Of a stretch of DNA of 5,919 nucleotides, positions 1 to 5,193 are shown one piece after another. This DNA comes from Caryophanales bacterium (GTDB lineage Bacteria; Bacillota_I; Bacilli_A; RFN20; CAG-826). The stretch's first letter is position 1. Every line of letters begins with the position of its first letter. Location of the stretch: contig JALEUF010000163.1 of NCBI GenBank assembly GCA_022781015.1, positions 1 through 5,919 of the forward strand. The letters run 5' to 3'. The position numbers were made by a program, and so were the translations under genes. Under the pieces are notes generated by a model that saw nothing but the letters and a program-made list of their open reading frames with translations, did no database searches and was not told the DNA's origin.

Positions 1-7
1 TTTCCAT
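1..7 (-). CDS. First codons of the next gene, possibly aspartate--tRNA ligase (aspS)
   Basis: Only ATG GAA A is in the window. The ATG sits 8 bases after the hisS stop and is preceded by AAGGA at 5 bases, a good ribosome binding site for this genome. In Bacillota hisS is commonly followed directly by aspS, so aspS is the best guess. The seven bases themselves do not identify the product, and I leave the symbol empty. Close spacing implies co-transcription with hisS. Confidence 0.45.
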
Positions 8-12
8 AAATA

Positions 13-17
13 TCCTT
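13..17 (-). promoter_or_regulatory. Ribosome binding site of the gene after hisS
   Basis: AAGGA overlaps the last two bases of the hisS TAA stop and lies 5 bases before an ATG. It is the main evidence that a gene begins at position 7 and is translated from the hisS message. Confidence 0.55.
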
Positions 18-1317
18 ATTCGTGATGATGATGATCTTCTTCATTAAATAATTCGTCTAGTTCCTTATCTAGATTATCCAAGGAAACTTCTTTTTGTTCC
101 TTCTTGTCTAAATCTTTTATTTGGATGATTCCTTTTTCTAGTTCCTCATCTCCAAATATCAAGGCCAGTTTTGCTCTAGATCTCTCGGCTTTTTTGAAAT
201 AAGATCCTAATTTAGCCATTTTATATGGCCTATCAATAGAATATCCAAGTGATCTAAGTTGTTCTGCTAAGGAGAAAGAATATTCCATTGCCTTCTCTCC
301 TAGTGGCATTAAATAGATATCTAGTTCCTGCTTGATATCCTTTAATAAATCAAATTCCTTCATTAAAGAATAGATTCTTTCCATCCCAAGGGCAAATCCA
401 ACCCCGTGATCGATATCGCTAGGTCCATCGAAGCTAGACAAGAGTCCATCATAATGTCCTCCACCTAGCAAGGCCCCATAATCTTTTCCTGTAGGAGAAA
501 GCATATGTACTTCGAATACTATTTCTCCATAATAATCTAGTCCCCTGACAAGAGAATCATCGATTTCATATTCGATTCCAACTTCATTTAATATCGATAA
601 TGTATGATAGAATCTTTCTTCGCTGGATTTGGATAAATAATCCCTCATTTTTGGGGCGCCTTTAGCAATTTCTTGATCAGCATCTACCTTGCAATCAAGG
701 ATTCTAAGGGGATTTAGTTTAAGTCTTTCCTTGCAGTCATCGCACATAGATTCGATTCTAGGGGCAAAATAGGCTTTCAAGGCTTCTTTGTATGCTAATC
801 TAGATTCTTTATCACCCAAGGTATTTACTTTTACCTTAAGCCCATTAAATCCAAGCATGCCTAGTACTCTCATCGCAAATACTACGACTTCGGCATCTAA
901 TTCGCTTGAATCAATTCCGACTGCTTCTATCCCAGCCTGGTAAAATTGCCTATATCTACCAAGTTGAGGCCTTTCATACCTAAAGACAGGCCCAACATAA
1001 TATGCTTTAAGTGGCAAGTCATTTGTCGCATATAGCTTATTCTCGACAATTGACCTCATTACACCCGCTGTCCCTTCAGGACGAAGTGTTACGCTTCTAT
1101 CCCCCTTATCGAGGAAAGTATACATTTCCTTACGGACAACATCGCTAGAAGTACCAGTACCCCTAGAGAAAACTTCCGTATATTCTAGACATGGAGTCTC
1201 GATTTTCTTGTAATTATAAAGTTCGGCAACAATGGAAAATATATTTTCTATATAGTCATAGCAATAGCTTTCATCCCCATATAAATCATGAGTACCTTTA
1301 ACACCTTTGATTTGCAT
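16..1317 (-). CDS. hisS: Histidine--tRNA ligase (class II)
   Basis: HisRS activates histidine with ATP and charges tRNA-His in the cytosol. The 433 aa length is usual for bacterial HisRS (about 420-430). Features in order: N-terminal KGTHDLYGDE and motif 1 region; motif 2 with TLRPEGTAGVMR (78-88) and FRYERPQLGRYRQF (112-125); a Cys cluster CDDC...DCK (192-210) typical of Gram-positive HisRS; the histidine-specific LVRGLDYY (256-263), whose Arg258 matches the catalytic Arg259 of E. coli; GGGHYDGL (285-292), where the family usually has GGGRYD; and motif 3 GVGFALGMER (305-314). The anticodon-binding domain runs from about 331. The ATG at 1317 is preceded by AGAAAGGA at 9 bases, so the start is secure. 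Its own promoter lies in the 67-base gap after rel. The C-terminus is acidic and ends in four His and a Glu, an unusual tail. The protein contains no Trp. The stop overlaps the Shine-Dalgarno of the next gene. Confidence 0.97.
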   Translation of the reverse strand: MQIKGVKGTHDLYGDESYCYDYIENIFSIVAELYNYKKIETPCLEYTEVFSRGTGTSSDVVRKEMYTFLDKGDRSVTLRPEGTAGVMRSIVENKLYATNDLPLKAYYVGPVFRYERPQLGRYRQFYQAGIEAVGIDSSELDAEVVVFAMRVLGMLGFNGLKVKVNTLGDKESRLAYKEALKAYFAPRIESMCDDCKERLKLNPLRILDCKVDADQEIAKGAPKMRDYLSKSSEERFYHTLSILNEVGIEYEIDDSLVRGLDYYGEIVFEVHMLSPTGKDYGALLGGGHYDGLLSSFDGPSDIDHGVGFALGMERIYSLMKEFDLLKDIKQELDIYLMPLGEKAMEYSFSLAEQLRSLGYSIDRPYKMAKLGSYFKKAERSRAKLALIFGDEELEKGIIQIKDLDKKEQKEVSLDNLDKELDELFNEEDHHHHE

Positions 1318-1318
1318 A

Positions 1319-1336
1319 CTAAAAAGTCCTTTCTAG
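1319..1336 (-). other. Small hairpin over the hisS Shine-Dalgarno
   Basis: In the mRNA, CUAGAAA (1336-1330) can pair with UUUUUAG (1325-1319), with one G-U wobble and a four-base GGAC loop. It would begin only a few bases after the predicted transcription start. The helix is AU-rich and weak, and the GGA of the Shine-Dalgarno remains in the loop. A regulatory role is only possible, not shown. Confidence 0.35.
1327..1334 (-). promoter_or_regulatory. Ribosome binding site of hisS
   Basis: AGAAAGGA lies 9 bases upstream of the ATG at 1317 and supports that start. The same bases form part of a small predicted hairpin (1319-1336), with the GGA in its loop. Confidence 0.75.
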
Positions 1337-1345
1337 TCGTTAATA

Positions 1346-1374
1346 ATTATAGACTTCCTAAGGCTAGTTAACAA
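1346..1374 (-). promoter_or_regulatory. SigA-type promoter for hisS
   Basis: A perfect -10 box TATAAT occupies 1346-1351. A -35 box TTGTTA (four of six consensus bases, with the key TTG) lies at 1369-1374, with the optimal 17-base spacer. Transcription would begin near 1338-1340, giving a leader of only about 22 bases before the hisS ATG. It sits in the 67-base gap after the rel stop, so hisS and the next gene can be expressed independently of secDF-recJ-rel. There is no room for a T-box between this promoter and the start codon. Confidence 0.7.
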
Positions 1375-1384
1375 TTACAACTAA

Positions 1385-3559
1385 TCAATGAATCACTCTT
1401 TCTACAGAGTAGACGCCCTTGATGCCTAGAAGCAAGGCAAAGCAATCGCTCAATACCTTTGCATCGCTAACAGTGATAGTCATCGAAACGACGTCATTTA
1501 GTGTTTCTTGTATCAAGTGGGCCTTTAAATCGGTAACGCCAACTCCTTTAGAAGCCATTACCTGCAGTACATCATTTAATAGTCCAGGCCTATCATTAGA
1601 ATAAACCTCGATATCTACGGGATATCTAGATATTCCTAAGTCTTCTTTCCAATATACATCTATTAATCGTTTTTGCTCGTTTGCAATATTTGGGCAAGAC
1701 TTACGGTGGATAGTAATCCCTTTTCCTTTAGTAATATAGCCAACAATATCATCTCCTGGAATTGGGGTGCAGCATTTGCCTAAAGATATAGCTAGGCCGC
1801 TACTTCCGCCGGGCACATTGACTGGAGAAGAATTATCACTAGCACTGTCTTTTTTCTTCTTGAATTCAAATCCAGGTTTCTTCCTTATATGGAGGAAGGA
1901 AAGAATTGTCCCAGGGGCTGGATTTTTTTGCGAGACCATGACAAACAAATCATCTAAATTATCGAAATGGTATTCGTTACGGAGCTTATCATTATCTATT
2001 AGTTTTAGTGTCTCTTCTTCATTAAATCCTTGCGACTTAAAAGAATCGAGTAAGGAAATCCTACCAATCCTGACTTTCTCTTCTTTCATGATGGCGGCAT
2101 CTTTTTTCTGAAGCGCCTTCTTGATATGGGATTTAGCAGAAGATGTCTTAGCAATTTCTAGCCAGGATTTATTCGGACCAGAAGAAGTCTTTGATGTCCT
2201 AATCTCGCAGACATCGCCAGTTTTCAAGACAGTATTTAAAGGAACAAGGACCCCATTAACTACCGCCCCAATCGCACTGTCGCCTACTTTTGTATGGATT
2301 TTATAGGCAAAATCCAAAGTAGTTGCCCCAGCAGGTAAATCAATAACTTTACCTAAAGGAGTAAAGACATAGACATTCGCCCCAAATATATCATTTGAAA
2401 GAGAAGCCATATATTCGCTAGCAGTACCATCTTGTTCCCCAGAAAGAGAGACAAAATCCCTAAACCAATGGAGCTGCTCCTCGATTTCTTTTTGCTCATC
2501 CTTCGCATTATAATGGCCACCTTCTTTATATTTCCAGTGGGCCGCAACACCACTTTCGGCAACTTGATCCATCTCTTCGGTTCTTATTTGGATTTCATAT
2601 ATCTGACCATCACCAGAAACAATCGAAGTATGTAACGATTGATACATATTCGGCTTCGGCATGGCAATATAATCCTTAAATCTTCCAGGGATTGGTTTAT
2701 ATGTAGAATGGATAATACCTAATATCTCGTAACAGTTAATAACTGTCTTCGTGATGACTCTAATAGCTAAGACATCGTAAATTTCATCGAAGCTATGGCC
2801 TTTTTGATACATCTTACGGTAAATGGAATAGATGGATTTGACCCTAGATTCCATTTTGCAAGGAAGATTGTGTTCGAGCAAAATATCAGCAATCCTTTTC
2901 TTTAATAATTCAAGGGAGTGCTTTCTATTTTCGTATTTCTCGTTAACTAGCTTTAAAATGGAATTATATTTATCCCTTTCTAGATATTTTAAGGACAAAT
3001 CTTCCATCTCGCTTTGGACGGAATAGATACCTAACCTATGGGCAATCGGGGTAAATACTTCAATTGTTTCCTTAGCAAGGGCTTTTTGTCTTTCAGGAGA
3101 AAGAGAATCCAAGGTCCTAAGGTTATGAAGTCTATCGGCAAGCTTGACAATGATGACCCTAACATCTCTTGCCATGCCTAAAAATATCTTTCGATGATCC
3201 TCGGCTTCGAAATCTTCAGCCGTCATCTTGGATAATTTCATCCTTTGGATCTTAGTAAGGGAATCTACAATCTTTGCAACATCTTCCCCAAACATCTTCT
3301 CGATGTCTTCGATTGTCGCATCTGTATCTTCCACTACATCATGGAGAAGCCCAGATGCAATTGTGGCAGGCCCAGATTGGAGGGATGCTAAAATATAGGC
3401 AACTTCGATTGGATGATGGATATAAGGTTCACCTGATTTCCTAAATTGCCCTTCATGCTTGGCTTTGGCAAATAAATAGGCGTCTTCTATCATCTTCCTA
3501 TCGTTAGGATTGCTGATATAGACATAATACAAGGCCTTAAGGTCCTCGAAAGTATGCAT
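1385..3559 (-). CDS. relA: Bifunctional (p)ppGpp synthetase/hydrolase Rel (RelA/SpoT family)
   Basis: This long RSH enzyme makes pppGpp/ppGpp from ATP and GTP/GDP on starved ribosomes and also hydrolyses it. Numbering is from the ATG at 3559 (724 aa; B. subtilis Rel is about 734). The hydrolase domain is intact: His48/His49, LLHDVVEDT with H73-D74, and D142 in KLADRLHN. The synthetase domain carries RFKD at 293-296, the RXKD signature of bifunctional Rel/SpoT as opposed to EXDD of RelA. It also has the YQSLHT and EIQIRT (322-327) active-site segments and GVAAHWKYKEG. Then follow a TGS domain (about 389-456), a zinc-finger region with C596-C597, H618 and C622, and a C-terminal ACT domain (about 649-724). 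An in-frame ATG at 3613 would add 18 residues. I prefer 3559 because GGAGG lies 7 bases upstream and the N-terminus then matches the family length. The stop is TGA and all four Trp codons are TGG. The gene lies 92 bases after recJ when counted from 3559. Confidence 0.96.
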   Translation of the reverse strand: MHTFEDLKALYYVYISNPNDRKMIEDAYLFAKAKHEGQFRKSGEPYIHHPIEVAYILASLQSGPATIASGLLHDVVEDTDATIEDIEKMFGEDVAKIVDSLTKIQRMKLSKMTAEDFEAEDHRKIFLGMARDVRVIIVKLADRLHNLRTLDSLSPERQKALAKETIEVFTPIAHRLGIYSVQSEMEDLSLKYLERDKYNSILKLVNEKYENRKHSLELLKKRIADILLEHNLPCKMESRVKSIYSIYRKMYQKGHSFDEIYDVLAIRVITKTVINCYEILGIIHSTYKPIPGRFKDYIAMPKPNMYQSLHTSIVSGDGQIYEIQIRTEEMDQVAESGVAAHWKYKEGGHYNAKDEQKEIEEQLHWFRDFVSLSGEQDGTASEYMASLSNDIFGANVYVFTPLGKVIDLPAGATTLDFAYKIHTKVGDSAIGAVVNGVLVPLNTVLKTGDVCEIRTSKTSSGPNKSWLEIAKTSSAKSHIKKALQKKDAAIMKEEKVRIGRISLLDSFKSQGFNEEETLKLIDNDKLRNEYHFDNLDDLFVMVSQKNPAPGTILSFLHIRKKPGFEFKKKKDSASDNSSPVNVPGGSSGLAISLGKCCTPIPGDDIVGYITKGKGITIHRKSCPNIANEQKRLIDVYWKEDLGISRYPVDIEVYSNDRPGLLNDVLQVMASKGVGVTDLKAHLIQETLNDVVSMTITVSDAKVLSDCFALLLGIKGVYSVERVIH

Positions 3560-3566
3560 TGGGTAT

Positions 3567-3571
3567 CCTCC
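3567..3571 (-). promoter_or_regulatory. Strong ribosome binding site that decides the rel start (3559)
   Basis: GGAGG with a 7-base spacer precedes the ATG at 3557-3559. The alternative ATG at 3613 has only AGAAGGG about one base away, which is too close for efficient initiation. This favours a 724-residue Rel whose N-terminus begins MHTFEDLK, in line with the usual family length. Confidence 0.7.
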
Positions 3572-3580
3572 ATTTGGAGG
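3567..3580 (-). promoter_or_regulatory. Possible Shine-Dalgarno-sequestering hairpin upstream of rel
   Basis: CCTCC (3580-3576), AAAT (3575-3572) and GGAGG (3571-3567) form a perfect 5-bp GC-rich stem with a four-base loop. The 3' arm is exactly the Shine-Dalgarno used for the ATG at 3559. It could hold that site closed until melted by temperature, by a ribosome arriving from upstream, or by a factor. In the longer reading from 3613 the same bases encode Pro-Pro-Asn-Gly-Gly. Confidence 0.4.
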
Positions 3581-3621
3581 TAATGTTGTTTTTTGATCTA
3601 CTAGATTTTCCATACCCTTCT

Positions 3622-3627
3622 AGTATA
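3622..3627 (-). promoter_or_regulatory. Candidate -10 box upstream of rel
   Basis: TATACT (five of six bases of TATAAT) lies between the recJ stop and rel. It would start transcription near 3615, leaving a leader of about 55 bases to the ATG at 3559 and making the ATG at 3613 nearly leaderless. No convincing -35 box is found at 16-18 bases, where the sequence is only TATATT-like, and there is no extended TGn. The region is AT-rich, so chance is a real alternative. Confidence 0.25.
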
Positions 3628-3639
3628 GGCTAAAACCAA

Positions 3640-3657
3640 AAATAATATATATTATTT
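3640..3657. repeat. Perfect 18-base AT-only palindrome at the recJ end
   Basis: AAATAATATATATTATTT reads identically on both strands and contains the recJ TAA stop. On the minus strand two more T residues follow it. It lacks any GC pair, so it is a poor intrinsic terminator. It could be a weak 3'-end structure or simply a product of AT-rich composition. Confidence 0.4.
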
Positions 3658-5193
3658 CTTTTCATTACAGGCAAATTGTATCTTGAAGGAGCCTCTAAAT
3701 TCGTTTAGACGGAATTTCCCTTCCATATCTAAACTAGGTTTATTCAAGATATCATCTTTTATAGAAAAGGAGAAAACTTCAGAATTCGGGCTTATTTTAA
3801 AGGTTAAATAACCTAATCTATTGAATTTTAAAGCCGAAGTCGGGACGTTTTCTATAACAAATGTTGGTTCTTCATAATCATGGCCAAAAGGAGCGAATTT
3901 CCTTAGGATTTTATAATTTTCCATGGATATATCGCTTAAAGAGATGCTTATTTCATCTTTTTTTGGCTCTGTAAAATGATGGCTAGAGGCATATTCTTCA
4001 AGCTTTTCCCTAAATAATTCATAATCTTCTTTTTTAATAGCTACCCCTGCTGCAAAAGAATGTCCACCTTTTCTAATAGGAAGTTCACCTAAACTAGAGA
4101 AGAAATCAATTAGATTTAGCCCAGGCTTGCTTCTAAGCGATCCTGCTAAAATATCTTTATCTTTATAGGAAGAAGAAAAGATGGCAACTGGCTTATTTTC
4201 TTCTACGACAATTCTAGATGCCAATAAGCCATTTAAACCTTCCCCAAGACTAGTATAGATGCAGACACTAGATTTATTTTTATCGATATCGATTTCAGCT
4301 AAAGCTGCCTTGGTCATCTCTTTCCTATTCTTATTATATTCAAGGGCCAATAAGGAAGATTGCTTCAAATCTTTGCAATCAGTCGCAAAATAATGGACTA
4401 ATTTATTCGCATCATATCCGGTATCAATCCTACCTACTGCATTAATTGATGGGACTATTTCCATTCCCAAAACCTTCTCATCGATATAGGTTGCATTAGT
4501 CAAATTGAATATGGTCGGATATTTATTCTTATTAATTAAAGATAAAGCCAAGGCTACTATTTCCCTATTATAGGATTTCATCGGCATTGTATCAGAAATT
4601 ATCGATATAGCACCTAAAACTAATAGATATGGATCGACTTTTCCTAGTAAACAAATCGAAAACAAGAAAGAAAGATAACCAGCCGAGACATTATATTCCC
4701 CATAATCCAATAAATCGTCATGGATAATGGATATAGCTTCAGGCAAGGATTCTCCTATTTCATGATGGTCGATTATCAATGTGTCGATACCGTTTTCCTT
4801 TAAATAGGAAATAGCTTCGAAGCAATTGACTCCGTTATCGACGCATATTAATAAAGAGTAGCCTGCCTTGGCTATCTTTTTGGCATTGTCTAGATTTAGG
4901 CCATATCCATCCTTGAATCTAGAAGGGATAAAGAAAGATACATGCTTATTTAATTTAAGCAAGGAATAATAGATAATCGAGGTCGACATGATGCCGTCGC
5001 AATCATAATCGCCATAGATAATTATCTTCTCATTATCTTTGATAGCTTTTTCTATCCTTTCCTTGGCCTTTATAACGCTAGGATGGTCATTAATTAGAGG
5101 AATATTAGCAAAAGAAGGCTTAGCAATCAGTTTGCTAAAACCTTCTTCATCAAGATTATAATATTTTTTTATTTTCTCTAGAAAAGTATCCAT
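3652..5193 (-). CDS. recJ: Single-stranded-DNA-specific exonuclease RecJ
   Basis: RecJ is a cytosolic 5'-3' exonuclease on single-stranded DNA, used in recombinational, mismatch and base-excision repair. It is a DHH-family enzyme with two metal ions. Visible motifs, in order: GDYDCDG at residues 61-67 (motif I), CVDNG around Asp119, DHH at 142-144 (motif III), SD at 200-201, and NAVGR at 251-255. A DHHA1 domain follows, ending in GGHSFAAG at 376-383, then a C-terminal OB-like domain (FAPFGHDYEEPTF, LNEFRGSFKIQF). At 513 aa it is shorter than E. coli RecJ (577) and much shorter than B. subtilis RecJ (about 786), which carries an extra C-terminal region missing here. The start is set by the TAATG overlap with secDF. 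I see no good Shine-Dalgarno, so reinitiation after secDF is likely. The protein contains no Trp. The DHHA1 WHPG-type motif appears as SLGEGLNG. The apt gene that often follows recJ is absent. Confidence 0.95.
   Translation of the reverse strand: MDTFLEKIKKYYNLDEEGFSKLIAKPSFANIPLINDHPSVIKAKERIEKAIKDNEKIIIYGDYDCDGIMSTSIIYYSLLKLNKHVSFFIPSRFKDGYGLNLDNAKKIAKAGYSLLICVDNGVNCFEAISYLKENGIDTLIIDHHEIGESLPEAISIIHDDLLDYGEYNVSAGYLSFLFSICLLGKVDPYLLVLGAISIISDTMPMKSYNREIVALALSLINKNKYPTIFNLTNATYIDEKVLGMEIVPSINAVGRIDTGYDANKLVHYFATDCKDLKQSSLLALEYNKNRKEMTKAALAEIDIDKNKSSVCIYTSLGEGLNGLLASRIVVEENKPVAIFSSSYKDKDILAGSLRSKPGLNLIDFFSSLGELPIRKGGHSFAAGVAIKKEDYELFREKLEEYASSHHFTEPKKDEISISLSDISMENYKILRKFAPFGHDYEEPTFVIENVPTSALKFNRLGYLTFKISPNSEVFSFSIKDDILNKPSLDMEGKFRLNEFRGSFKIQFACNEKK

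Noticed and set aside
22..36. ATG/CAT trinucleotide run as a microsatellite or an engineered His tag
   Set aside because: It has only about four units, with CAC breaking the run, and is followed by Glu and a natural stop and downstream gene. It is kept as a HisRS tail observation only.
1318..1384. T-box, attenuator or intrinsic terminator between rel and hisS
   Set aside because: The gap is too short for a T-box, and no GC-rich stem followed by a T run is present on the minus strand.
1419..3026. Several open frames of 60-115 codons on the plus strand and one on the minus strand inside rel
   Set aside because: They lie wholly within the well-supported rel gene, have low-complexity translations rich in Ser/Leu/Phe, lack convincing ribosome binding sites and resemble no family.
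3614..3651. Intrinsic terminator between recJ and rel
   Set aside because: The only inverted repeat is AT-only (3640-3657), and the T run after it is short and interrupted by GG.
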